64,000 nucleotides of DNA from NCBI RefSeq assembly GCF_019430945.1, contig NZ_JAHYCB010000002.1, positions 186,001-250,000 of the forward strand. The letters are read 5' to 3'. Position numbers and translations under genes: made by a program. This stretch comes from Neorhizobium populisoli. Its GTDB lineage: Bacteria > Pseudomonadota > Alphaproteobacteria > Rhizobiales > Rhizobiaceae. Shown piece by piece: positions 1 to 9,046 of the stretch. The notes under the pieces were generated by a model. It was not told the origin of the DNA. It worked only from the letters and a program-made list of their open reading frames with translations, and made no database searches. The first letter of the stretch is position 1; each line of letters starts with the position of its first letter.

Positions 1-1
1 C

Positions 2-145
2 GCCCGTTCCGCATCGATTCTTCAGCGAATGGTCGAGGCAGAGGAGGTCGCCAGTCTCGTGACCTACCTCGCAAGTCCCCGCTCATCCGCCACCAATGGT
101 GCCGCGCTGCGCGCCGAAGGCGGCCTCGTGAATACCATCGCCTAA
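2..145 (+). CDS. SDR-family oxidoreductase, C-terminal fragment
   Basis: The reading frame is open from the window edge to a TAA stop and ends ...GAALRAEGGLVNTIA. A tail with ATNGAALRAEGG and a hydrophobic end is typical of short-chain dehydrogenases/reductases (NAD(P)-dependent oxidation or reduction of small alcohols and ketones). The preceding VASLVTYLASPRSS matches the usual helix near the SDR C terminus. The Rossmann nucleotide motif and the YxxxK catalytic pair lie outside the window, so substrate cannot be judged. It sits 10 nt before the next gene on the same strand, suggesting one operon with the monooxygenase and the DJ-1-like gene. Confidence 0.7.
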   Translation, partial: ARSASILQRMVEAEEVASLVTYLASPRSSATNGAALRAEGGLVNTIA

Positions 146-155
146 GGGATCAAAC

Positions 156-458
156 ATGTCAGAATCTGCGATCACCATCATTGCAATCACGACCGCCAAG
201 CTGGGCAAGGAGGCCGCTCTTCGCGCCGCACAGGAAGATCTGGTCAAAGAGACGCTGCTGGAGGACGGGTGCTTGCGCTACGAGCTTCACAAATCGCTCG
301 ACGACGACCGCGTCCGCATCTTCGTCGAGACCTGGGAAAGCGAGTCGAAGTGGCATGCTCACATGGAAGGCGACGCCATGAGGCGCTTCCAGGCCAAAGG
401 TGTCGGCGCCTTCTTCGCCGACTTCGCGCTCCACCGACTGACCAAGATCGCCGGCTAA
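156..458 (+). CDS. Putative quinol monooxygenase, ABM-domain protein
   Basis: This 100-residue protein matches the whole length of the antibiotic biosynthesis monooxygenase (ABM) fold. It opens ITIIAITTAKLGKEAALRAA, then has the conserved EDGCLRYELHKSLDDDRVRIFVETWESESKWHAHM block, where the G-C-x-x-Y-x-x-H and E-x-W-x-x-x-x-x-x-x-H pattern is that of YgiN-like quinol monooxygenases. Members are small dimeric ferredoxin-like proteins that oxidise quinols or aromatic compounds without a metal or cofactor; the natural substrate here is unknown. It lies between an SDR gene and an exported DJ-1-like gene, 23 nt before the latter, so the three probably form one transcription unit. Confidence 0.8.
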   Translation: MSESAITIIAITTAKLGKEAALRAAQEDLVKETLLEDGCLRYELHKSLDDDRVRIFVETWESESKWHAHMEGDAMRRFQAKGVGAFFADFALHRLTKIAG

Positions 459-481
459 ACCACCTTCCAAAGGACCTCATC

Positions 482-1324
482 ATGAAGAAAACACTGCTCT
501 CGCTCGCGCTTGCAATCAGTTTCGGTCTCGGCGCAGCAACCGCTCACGCCAAGGATGTGCTCGTCGTCCTATCCAGTTCCGATCATCTCGAACTAAAGGA
601 CGGCAAGATCTACAAGACCGGCTTCTATCTCAACGAACTGATGCAGCCTGTGCAGGCGCTTCAGAAGGCGGGTCACAAGTTGACCTTCGTCACGCCCGAC
701 GGACGCGCGCCTTCCTTCGACAGGGCGTCGATCGACAAGGCATACTTCGGTGGAGATCAGACTGCCGTTGTTGAAGCGCAGAGACAGCTTGATCACCTGG
801 GCCTGCTGTCGCCGGATACCTCTCCGGTCGTGAGTCTTGCAAGGGTGGAGCAGATCGGCCTCGATCAGTTCGACGCCGTCTATGTTCCAGGGGGTCATGC
901 TCCGATGCAGGACCTCCTTCACGATCAGCGCCTAGGGCGCGTGCTCAATCACTTCCACAAGACGGGGAAGCCGACTGCTTTGGACTGCCACGGGCCGATC
1001 GCCCTCCTGTCTTCTCTCAAGGATCCAGAAGTGTTCACGTCTGGCCTCGTTACGGGCGAGAGGGTGGCGTCGTCACAGGACTGGATCTATTCCGGCTACA
1101 AGATGACCGCCTTCAGCAACCGGGAGGAAGAGATGGCCAAGAGTATGTTCGGCGGCGAGATGAAATTCTACCCACAGGACGCTCTCGTGCGCGCAGGAGG
1201 AACATACAGCCAGGCTTCGGACGCTTTCGCTCCTCACGTGGTCATAGATCGGGAGCTCATCACAGGACAAAATCCCGCGTCGGCCCTTATGGTTGCCAAG
1301 GAGCTTTTAAAGCGACTGAAGTAA
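482..1324 (+). CDS. Exported type 1 glutamine amidotransferase (DJ-1/PfpI family)
   Basis: I start this at ATG 482, not further upstream, because it gives a clear Sec signal peptide: MKKTLLSLALAISFGLGAA followed by TAHA-KD. An AGGACC ribosome-binding stretch precedes it. The mature part is a DJ-1/PfpI domain: KDVLVVLSS strand, FVTPDGRAPSFD, the DAVYVPGGHAPMQDL glycine loop, and ALDCHGPIALL with the nucleophile-elbow cysteine. This resembles the Hsp31/YajL class (protein or glyoxal deglycase, chaperone or amidohydrolase activity are reported in the family). A periplasmic location is unusual for it. The 280-residue length and insertions fit the longer Hsp31-like group. Function is inferred from fold only. 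Confidence 0.8.
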   Translation: MKKTLLSLALAISFGLGAATAHAKDVLVVLSSSDHLELKDGKIYKTGFYLNELMQPVQALQKAGHKLTFVTPDGRAPSFDRASIDKAYFGGDQTAVVEAQRQLDHLGLLSPDTSPVVSLARVEQIGLDQFDAVYVPGGHAPMQDLLHDQRLGRVLNHFHKTGKPTALDCHGPIALLSSLKDPEVFTSGLVTGERVASSQDWIYSGYKMTAFSNREEEMAKSMFGGEMKFYPQDALVRAGGTYSQASDAFAPHVVIDRELITGQNPASALMVAKELLKRLK

Positions 1325-1534
1325 GCGGCTGATGGAAAGGCCTGCGGTAATTTCATTGACCGCTGAAGCGTTGTTTTGCTGCCTCCGAAACTGTGTGGAG
1401 CGTCAGAGTTTCCTCTGGTCAACGAGATAGCGACCGCTCCGACGTCGGCTATGCGCCCCATTTCAGTCGTAGCGGCGCGCCTTCTTGATGGCTGAAAGCG
1501 GACATCGTTAAAGATCGAACGGAATTTTCCTCAC

Positions 1535-4500
1535 CTACCGTTCGTGCGCCTTAGTAATTTCATCCATGCCATACAGCTCAAGCATCAGCATCTGATCGAT
1601 CACGTCGAGCAAACGCCCGCGCAATGCAGGGTCGTTTTCCGAAGCTGCGTATTCGGCTTTAATGAGGTCTCTTAGCTGGTGGATATCCATATCTCTTCGC
1701 TTCGCCCCTTCGCCACCAGCCTCTAGGTCGACTATGACTCTCTCCGCAGCGGCAACTACCAAGCCAGCGACATTGCATTGTGCATCTTCCAGCGCATGCA
1801 AGAAGGCAAATGTGTCGGTCTCGAATGCCTTGCTCGTCACGTATGCCTGAGCAAGTCCCATAAACGTCGCGAACCGGTCGGAAGGGATCGAGCGAAACAC
1901 CCCGGACGCCTCATTTCGCACCTTCGGATCGTCATCATCAAAGTAGCGCAAAAGCTTTCTGACGGCCCGATCCCGATAGGTATCTTCCACGGCAGAGTGA
2001 GAGGCAATGTCGGCCGCAAGCCGCCTCGCATCCAGCGATGACCTTTCGAGCGAATCCGCCAGAGCGACGTAACTGGCATCGTTGTAGCTGGCTCGTGTGA
2101 TGTGCCATGTCGCAACCAGCCGCATGTCCGTATTTCCAAATGTGAGCAGCGTGGAAAGCAGGCGCCTGCCGATGACGGGAACTTGATGAATGATGTACGG
2201 TAGGAGAGTGGTTGCCGGATGCGTCATCAAGGGTGACAGCCACACTGGATCGTGGGACGAGCGCGTGGCAACAGCGTTGGCCGCGACCTGGCTGGCAGCG
2301 GCCAGCATCCTCGCAGCGGTGGGTGGCACCCAGGATGGCGGGAACTGCAGATTCCCTATGGCCCTCGCGGCGAAGCCGGGCCGCTGCGCATCAGGAGAAA
2401 CAAGTTCTTCCAGAAGAGTCGCACAGCGATCCTTATCCTCGTTGAACATCGGGGTGAGCGGGCGCGGCATGCAGCAACGCACGCTGATCAACGCTTCGTT
2501 AGCAATGCGGTCTTCAAACAGCGACCATGCATCGCGGCGCCGTTCCGGTACATGCCAAAGAACCGCTGAAAGCGCCTCCAGGGCCCAACCGCGAGCCCCA
2601 TTGAGGCCGCGAATATGCAACTTGCCGCCTCGGTTTAGAAGATCTTCGATCGACACCATTTCCCTGTCGGCATGGTCGGTATCGACATCGACATTGTCCG
2701 ACGCCTCCCCATTCGGGATGTACCAGACCAAGACATCCCAGCATGATTGCGATCTGCCCAGTTCGGGATGGCGCTCGAACAGCCGGGCTATACCATCACC
2801 ATAAGGCTTGCCTTCGCGAGCATGAGCATTGAGCACCGCTGCTTGCAACGGCTCCAATGCAACGGATTCCGCTTCGGCCAGTCCCCAAAGAAGCTGCTGC
2901 ACATAAGCAGGATTTGCGTCGGCGGGGATGCGCAGTTGCAGCCCGGCGAATCGCTCTGGGCTTTCTTTCGCGAGTTGCTGCAACACCTGGGCGAGCTGTC
3001 GCGCGCCGCCGGTAGCCGAGCCGTTTCCATAGTGCCGCTCTTCGTCACTGTGATGGACACGCATGGCGGACAGCCATTGCTCGTCGGTCATATGGACGGC
3101 AGTGTCTTTGGCAATCGGCGATTCAATCGCGTAGGCCTCGACATGGGAGGGCTCTACAACCTTGTCGCCCCGGAATTTTCGCCGCAGTTCATCTAACCGA
3201 GCTGCTGCCCTGGAGCTAAGCAAATCCCTCCCGATGGTTTCGAGAATGCAGAATTGCTTGTAGCCTGACCATCTCAACTGACGGACGATATTCTTGGGCT
3301 GTGTCCATATCGTCTCCCGCTCTCCAGCTTTGTGCTCCTGCGCGGCTTGGATCGCGAAATCCAATTCGGGCCAATATGCGAGGATCGTCTGTTCCACTGC
3401 GGCGCGTTCCGGATCGCCGAGATAGGGAAGCGCCGCCCTCGCCGCGTCGGCAAATGAGCGCCAATCCGCGCCCGTCCATCCCGCCTCAAAGACTATAGGA
3501 TACGCCAGCAAAGGCAGCAGCTCATTCGCCAGGACCTGCGGATTCGCGGCGATAGTCTCAAGATACAGATGGGCCGCAGCCTCGTGACTTTGCGGATCGA
3601 TACGGCGCAGTATCAGTCGAGCCTGCTCGGGATTGTCACTGGCCACCTTTTGCAGGGCGGCACGCACCAATTGCAGATACTGGTCGCTGCCGAAATTGTG
3701 GCCGGAGTAGGCGCGATGGCGAAAGTTGGAATCGTATTCACCCGCGCCCACCTTTAGGGCAATCCGCTGAAATGTTTTCGCTAGCGCGTCTATCGACCCA
3801 TCGAGCAGCGCCAGGGGCGACTTCTTTGCCAGTTCGCCAAGTGAGTGCAGGTCGATATCCTGTATTTCGTCCCGGTCGAACGGGTTGCCATTTGGGTGTT
3901 CGTCAAACCATGCGTCGAAATAGGCCTTTAGTATCGCTGCTGCGCCGTCGCTGCTTCCTCCGGCGGTCCACGTGGCGATCAGAAGCTCGCGACGAAAATT
4001 TCCCTTCCGCTCGAACAAACCGGGCGGACGGGAGTGAACGACGCGCGTACATAGATCGATCAGCGCCTGATCCGGTCCCTGACGGCGCACATAGCCGAAC
4101 CAGTCCAGGAGTTCAGCACCTTTGTTTCGATCGCCGTTCCACCATGCGTCCAGCACCTGCGCGATAGGCTGTGGCCGAGAACCGGCAATATTTGACAGCC
4201 ACCAGAGAATGGCCTTTTTGCGGATTTCAACCGTGCTGCGGAGCTGGGCAGCCAGCCAGCCATTTTGATTGAGCACGTCGAACCAACCTGCCGTTCCCTG
4301 AATGGCCGTGCGGACCAGCAAGGGAAACTGTTGGGACGACACGTCGAGCTCAAGTATGAGGTCGCGTTCTTGCTCGGTAGGCGAAGAAAGAGCTGCCAGC
4401 CATTGGGCGACGGCGATCTTAATATGGAAGCGCACATCCCCCGAGGCAATGACTTGAGCGAGTTCGCGGACGTAGCGCACATAATCGCTTTGGCGCATGT

Positions 4501-6247
4501 GTTCGAGAATCTGACGTACCTGTGTTCGCCGGAACAAATGCTGTTCGGTCGAGGCTAGTAGATCCAGCAGGCTTTGCTGCCGCGCAGAAAATGCACGCGC
4601 GAAGACATAGTCGAAGAAGCTTTCATGGAAAAAATTCAATGTGCCCCGCGAGCGGATCACAAGATGTTCTGAGGTCAGAATCTCGACTGCTCGGGAGAAT
4701 CCGTCGAGTATGGTATGAGGAGCATCTAACCGTTGCCGTGCGCTCATCCAATCGGCAAGTGACGTGAGCGGGGTCATCAGTGCCCAACTGACCTGGTCGC
4801 GGTTCTGAGCGATCAATCGCTCCTTTCGCTGCAGGAGTTTCGCGAAAAGGTCGTTGCGATTGCCGAACTGGGTATCGCCATCGATCGCTATTTCGGCGAA
4901 GACCGCCAAGTTAAGGGGAAGCCTCAAGAGCTCCTTCTGGCTAGCATCGAGGGTATCCGGACCTACGCCAAGGCTGGCGACCACTGGCGCAACGTCAGTG
5001 CTCCAGTCGAGGAGTGGTACATCGACCTGCGCCACATCGCTGGACTGCCTTAGCTGTTTGATCCGCTCGTCGCTCTCAATGTCGAAAGCGCGGCACACCA
5101 GGACGATCCGCACCGACCCGTAGTGCCGGGCCTCGTCGACCATCCCCAAGACGGCGTTTTTTGCCGCGCCGTTTCGACCTGATACCTCGCTGACGGCGTC
5201 GATCTGGTCGATGAGCAGAACCGTCCGATCGTCGGGAGACAGACCCTTTAGCACCGTAACCGGACTATCTTCACGCCCGAGAATTGTGCGTCCGAAATCC
5301 CGCGGTGATCGGCAGTCGAGATGCTGATCGATGCGAAGGGCCAGATGAAGAATGCTGGCATCGGTCAGCTTTTCGATAATGTCACGTACGACACCGGATT
5401 TGCCGGATCCCGCGACGCCGCTCAGCAAGACTACGCTTGGGCCAGCCTGGCTATCCAGCAGGGACATGACCTCGTCAGAATAGGTTCGGGCGACGACATG
5501 TCCGTGCGCGCCGAACGGCGCATAGCTGTCCAAATAGGCGTTGGTCTCGTCAGCCAGCGTTTGGCGCAAGGTCGGATCGAGCGACCATTCCTTGATCCGC
5601 AACTTGGCGACAGCGGCCATGTCCGCGCGAATGATCTCCGTCGTCAGAACTCTGTTAAGCCTCGCTTCGAGGTATCCCCTGAGCGCCGGGTACACCTCTG
5701 CTGGCTCACAATCGAACAAAAGAGAGCCGAACGTTTCGATGGCAGAGGTGATTTCGGATTCCGGCATGACACGGAAATCGCAACGGCGAAGCCAATTAAA
5801 GGACACTTCGGGCGTGACACCGACAGTCGTATGAAAGCTCTTGAATTTCTCTTGTGATCCTTTCGGCAGTGCGCCTTCGAAATCGGCAAAATCGCTGGCG
5901 TAGGAGGCTTTGCTGGCAAGGTCGAGTAGGTCCGCTGGCGGGCTTTGCGAAACGAATACGCAGCGATCCCGATCATTTGCTCGGAGCCTGTCCGCAAAGG
6001 CAGAAAGCACGCCCTCCTGCTCTAGCGCGCGGATGGTCCAATTCTGACCTGGGGCGTTGATCTTGGTCTGGTGCCAGGCGATATGGGGCCCGTAATTGAC
6101 CGCAAATTCGAAGCCTTTGAATGCAGCGCTGATGCCTTCGAGACGCATGGAGCGCGCCTTGGCATTGAGAACCTCCAGTAGTTGAAGAACAGCCCATCGC
6201 GCTTCGTAGGCATTACCGAATTTATCTGCGATCCCGCCCCCGAACAC
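1535..6247 (-). CDS. STAND-like NTPase with Cap4/Mrr-like N terminus, putative defence protein
   Basis: This very large protein (1570 residues) has three visible parts. Residues 10-80 resemble a Cap4/DUF4297- or Mrr-like nuclease start: GNAYEARWAVLQLLE, E37, GFEF (E47) and HQTK (59-62), consistent with an E...QxK metal site. Residues 250-460 form a P-loop NTPase, with Walker A GVAGSGKSG (277-285) and Walker B VLLIDQID (343-350). From about 500 to the end it is helical and repeat-like with no recognisable catalytic motif, as expected of a sensor array. That order matches Avs/STAND antiphage proteins, which assemble on a viral protein and then cut DNA. I see the motifs directly; the defence role is inference. 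It is transcribed away from the rest of the island. Confidence 0.6.
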   Translation of the reverse strand: MFGGGIADKFGNAYEARWAVLQLLEVLNAKARSMRLEGISAAFKGFEFAVNYGPHIAWHQTKINAPGQNWTIRALEQEGVLSAFADRLRANDRDRCVFVSQSPPADLLDLASKASYASDFADFEGALPKGSQEKFKSFHTTVGVTPEVSFNWLRRCDFRVMPESEITSAIETFGSLLFDCEPAEVYPALRGYLEARLNRVLTTEIIRADMAAVAKLRIKEWSLDPTLRQTLADETNAYLDSYAPFGAHGHVVARTYSDEVMSLLDSQAGPSVVLLSGVAGSGKSGVVRDIIEKLTDASILHLALRIDQHLDCRSPRDFGRTILGREDSPVTVLKGLSPDDRTVLLIDQIDAVSEVSGRNGAAKNAVLGMVDEARHYGSVRIVLVCRAFDIESDERIKQLRQSSDVAQVDVPLLDWSTDVAPVVASLGVGPDTLDASQKELLRLPLNLAVFAEIAIDGDTQFGNRNDLFAKLLQRKERLIAQNRDQVSWALMTPLTSLADWMSARQRLDAPHTILDGFSRAVEILTSEHLVIRSRGTLNFFHESFFDYVFARAFSARQQSLLDLLASTEQHLFRRTQVRQILEHMRQSDYVRYVRELAQVIASGDVRFHIKIAVAQWLAALSSPTEQERDLILELDVSSQQFPLLVRTAIQGTAGWFDVLNQNGWLAAQLRSTVEIRKKAILWWLSNIAGSRPQPIAQVLDAWWNGDRNKGAELLDWFGYVRRQGPDQALIDLCTRVVHSRPPGLFERKGNFRRELLIATWTAGGSSDGAAAILKAYFDAWFDEHPNGNPFDRDEIQDIDLHSLGELAKKSPLALLDGSIDALAKTFQRIALKVGAGEYDSNFRHRAYSGHNFGSDQYLQLVRAALQKVASDNPEQARLILRRIDPQSHEAAAHLYLETIAANPQVLANELLPLLAYPIVFEAGWTGADWRSFADAARAALPYLGDPERAAVEQTILAYWPELDFAIQAAQEHKAGERETIWTQPKNIVRQLRWSGYKQFCILETIGRDLLSSRAAARLDELRRKFRGDKVVEPSHVEAYAIESPIAKDTAVHMTDEQWLSAMRVHHSDEERHYGNGSATGGARQLAQVLQQLAKESPERFAGLQLRIPADANPAYVQQLLWGLAEAESVALEPLQAAVLNAHAREGKPYGDGIARLFERHPELGRSQSCWDVLVWYIPNGEASDNVDVDTDHADREMVSIEDLLNRGGKLHIRGLNGARGWALEALSAVLWHVPERRRDAWSLFEDRIANEALISVRCCMPRPLTPMFNEDKDRCATLLEELVSPDAQRPGFAARAIGNLQFPPSWVPPTAARMLAAASQVAANAVATRSSHDPVWLSPLMTHPATTLLPYIIHQVPVIGRRLLSTLLTFGNTDMRLVATWHITRASYNDASYVALADSLERSSLDARRLAADIASHSAVEDTYRDRAVRKLLRYFDDDDPKVRNEASGVFRSIPSDRFATFMGLAQAYVTSKAFETDTFAFLHALEDAQCNVAGLVVAAAERVIVDLEAGGEGAKRRDMDIHQLRDLIKAEYAASENDPALRGRLLDVIDQMLMLELYGMDEITKAHER

Positions 6248-7065
6248 CTATCCCCCCATAAGCCGTGCCATCACGGAATCGGCTGTACTACTGATTGAGG
6301 CATGCGGCCTCGTTTCCTGTCGTTTTCTATTTCTGAATTCCTTTAACTGCAATGTTGAAGAGGCAGATTTTGCTTGATCAAGCAGACCCGAACGGCAGCT
6401 TACCGCCGATCGCTTTCCAAAAACCGACAGTCAGCACACGGCCCCATTTCAGTCATTAATCGCGGGGCCCCAGCCAATTTGCCGAGCCACCTTCGAACAG
6501 GACGGATGGCCCAAGGAACTGGGGCTGGGATGGCTCAACTTATTGAGAAGACGCCACTTTTTAACGCAGGAGATAGTCGCTAATTTGGATCGAAAAATCG
6601 GCCAAAAACGACTTGCCTGGGGACCTTGGATTCTCACATGATTTCAATGGCTTAGTGGAAAGACCTTGAAATTCCCTCTGTTTTCCCATCGCGAGCGACC
6701 ATGGATGCCACCTTTGTGCCCTGGCTTTGGGCATCAGTCAACCAAAGGGCCGAGCGGCAATAATTTCCGCTATCCGGACCTTGCTACAGCGAAAATGCGC
6801 TCGACAGATCTGCGTCCCATTCAAGCCGGCAGATTGCCCTGTGCCATTTCATAAGGGCAAGCGGTAGTGCCGACAATGAACGATCATGGCAAGAGCCAGA
6901 AGCCACCACCTTGATTGAGAATATTCTTAGTCATCAAGGTACCTGTAAGTGCAGCTATTACTCTAAGGACGCCCAAATCGCGGAAAGTCTGAATCCGAGC
7001 AAGGTAGGTTGACTAGGTTTACTTTGGAGTATTTGGTTTAACCAAGGAGCTTGGGAGGGGCGCAA
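6248..7065. other. Long intergenic region between divergent island genes
   Basis: About 800 bases lie between two divergently transcribed large genes. Short open frames occur on both strands, but none has a ribosome-binding site plus recognisable protein content. It must hold the promoters of both flanking genes. A TTGACT at 7009-7014 with a weak TATTTG 15 nt later could serve the rightward gene. TTGGTT-T-AACCAA at 7033-7045 is a perfect 6-bp-arm palindrome just ahead of the proposed start. I see no tRNA, IS or CRISPR repeat here. Confidence 0.4.
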
Positions 7066-8880
7066 GTGATCGATGATTTAGCGGTAGCGAAAGCTGCCTC
7101 GTTCTTCGTTGTCAAAAAGAGGATATCAGCGAAGGCCGTAGAGGCGCTTTTCGTGACGCTTCGAGCGAACTACGATGTCTCTGCTCACAATATCTTCAAA
7201 CACACTCGCAAAGTCCAAGGGACCGCGCGCTGGTCCGCGATCTGTTTCACCTATCAGGCGCCGCCATCGTTCTTGGTCTCGACGACGGATGTCAGAGAAA
7301 CCCTATGCGGCTATCTGCTACTTGTCGAGTATCAGAGCCACGCCGCTGTTTTTGCGTCACGTATAAGCCTGCCGACATCCTTTAAAACCGCACACTTTTC
7401 ACCTGTTCCCGTGGAGCGCGTGGAGGGTGCGATCGCCAAAGGTGACGCCGTATTCCAGCGCATGCGTATGCGGAATATGTCAGTCTCGCAGTTTGCGATG
7501 CGCAACAAAACGCTGGAAGCGCCAAATCTGGCGACTGTAGTCGGACCAGCAGGCAGTCGCAGATATGCGCTGCAGACCTACACAGTTACGGTGAACGGTA
7601 CGCACAGCACGGCCACGCCTAACACAGGGCGGATCGCCGTGCGGTCGGACCGAGTGGGGCTCGATGAGTTGATCGATTTCGCCGAAGATGTCCTTGATGC
7701 AGTTCGTCTTGATCCTGTAGATGTCTCTTCATTCATTAGATCCTTTGCAAGACCGGTATCGCTACCCGACGCCCTTAACTCATCCGAACCGATCACAATG
7801 GCCATCGACACGAGCGCGCTTGTTGATGCCGTGACCGGCGCGGAGGCAACGGTCCGGCTCATACATGCTGGAGACAATCCCGTCGAGCTAACCACCGCTG
7901 AATTGAACGCGCTGATCGCTCAACTTGACGTACCGCTGGACATCGTCGGTGATGCTCGCGTTCGTGAGGCACGGGTTTCAGGCACCAACATTGAATCAGC
8001 GTTGATCAGCCTGAATAAGAGTCGGATTTCCCTTAGGTCACTATCGCTATCACCAGCCGCAGATGTCGAGGTGGAAAGTCTAAGCATGCCGCTCGGTGAA
8101 GACCCGGAGCGACGATCCCTTCAACGATACCTAGATGAAACCGATGCCTTGATTGTTCTGTTCGACGATTTTCAACTTGCCTACATCAATGGTCAAGTAT
8201 TCCGTGACGAGGGGATGCAGGGCGGTGGCACTGCGTTTCTACGCTACCTGCATCCGAACGATGCGCTCTCTGGCGTGACAAGCGAAAAAGGTAACTTCGC
8301 CGCCGCACAAGTTTCGTTTGAAGCTACGTCGTCTTTTGGGGCGATAGTCGATCACATTGCCGCCGCTGACGAGATCCTCATCTGTGATGACCTTGGCGAC
8401 GAGTGGGCGGATTTCATCGGAATACGTGAGAACGATGGCGTTACGCAGGTGAGCTTCTACCATGCCAAGCACGGCGACCTGTCGTTGGGGGCTGGTCCCT
8501 TCCACATAGCCGTGAGCCAAGCGATCAAAAACCTGGCGAATATGTCGTTTCCCGAAGAGCGGATGGCAGCAAAGGTGTTGGGATGGGGCAATACTTATAA
8601 TGCGCCGGGGCACGCGACTCAGATCCCGCGAACTATACGCTCGAACGCGCCAGACCTTCTGAATGCTGTGGCAAGGGCGAGGAACGCTCCTGAAGCGCTA
8701 CGCCGCGCGACGATCGTTACTTCGTCGCTCAGCAAGCAGGCAGTGGAACAAGCGTTCGCCGAAATTCAGACCGGGCAGCCACCGCCGCCATCATTCGTTC
8801 AGCTTTACTGGCTGCTGCAGTCGTTCTTCTCAGCGTGTACTGAGGTTGGTGCGACGGGTTCGATCGTATGCCGGCCCTGA
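7066..8880 (+). CDS. Orphan island protein with nuclease-like C-terminal motif
   Basis: I do not recognise a named family. The start is chosen at GTG 7066 because GGGAGGGG lies 5 nt upstream; a TTG at 7051 would leave the AAGGAG only 1 nt away. The 604-residue protein has no membrane segments. Residues 436-480 carry a striking block: EILICDDLGDEWADFIGI, then VSFYHAKHG with H466-x-K468, then a QAIKNLANM helix. Acidic residues followed by a strand ending H-x-K resemble a PD-(D/E)XK-type site with His in place of Glu, but this is inference. The N-terminal 430 residues are mixed alpha/beta. Its location between a STAND-like gene and an HTH-nuclease gene suggests a defence role. Confidence 0.5.
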   Translation: MIDDLAVAKAASFFVVKKRISAKAVEALFVTLRANYDVSAHNIFKHTRKVQGTARWSAICFTYQAPPSFLVSTTDVRETLCGYLLLVEYQSHAAVFASRISLPTSFKTAHFSPVPVERVEGAIAKGDAVFQRMRMRNMSVSQFAMRNKTLEAPNLATVVGPAGSRRYALQTYTVTVNGTHSTATPNTGRIAVRSDRVGLDELIDFAEDVLDAVRLDPVDVSSFIRSFARPVSLPDALNSSEPITMAIDTSALVDAVTGAEATVRLIHAGDNPVELTTAELNALIAQLDVPLDIVGDARVREARVSGTNIESALISLNKSRISLRSLSLSPAADVEVESLSMPLGEDPERRSLQRYLDETDALIVLFDDFQLAYINGQVFRDEGMQGGGTAFLRYLHPNDALSGVTSEKGNFAAAQVSFEATSSFGAIVDHIAAADEILICDDLGDEWADFIGIRENDGVTQVSFYHAKHGDLSLGAGPFHIAVSQAIKNLANMSFPEERMAAKVLGWGNTYNAPGHATQIPRTIRSNAPDLLNAVARARNAPEALRRATIVTSSLSKQAVEQAFAEIQTGQPPPPSFVQLYWLLQSFFSACTEVGATGSIVCRP

Positions 8881-8980
8881 CAGTCAACCGCCTAATTGTT
8901 GAATTATTACTACGCGACTTTTCGGGCCCTAGCGTTTCTTAAGTCATGCGAAAACCTTTTGATCGTCACTAAGGGACTAA

Positions 8981-9008
8981 ATGTAATGTGTTGCATTACA
9001 CATTACAT
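8981..9008. promoter_or_regulatory. Perfect 10-bp inverted repeat, likely autoregulatory operator
   Basis: ATGTAATGTG at 8981-8990 is the exact reverse complement of CACATTACAT at 8999-9008, separated by 8 nt that contain a further CATTA. The centre lies about 50 nt before the ATG of the HTH-containing gene. HigA-type antitoxins, which the downstream protein's N terminus resembles, commonly bind such palindromes over their own promoters. That this protein binds here is inference. Confidence 0.65.
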
Positions 9009-9046
9009 TATGGCATACGCGGCTAATCATTTGAAGGGTTAGCACC

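Noticed and set aside
6616..6638. A stretch similar to the tRNA-Gln 3' end (16 of 20 bases), considered as a left attachment site.
   Set aside because: The match is no better than expected by chance in a window of this size, and it is not flanked by a boundary of any kind.
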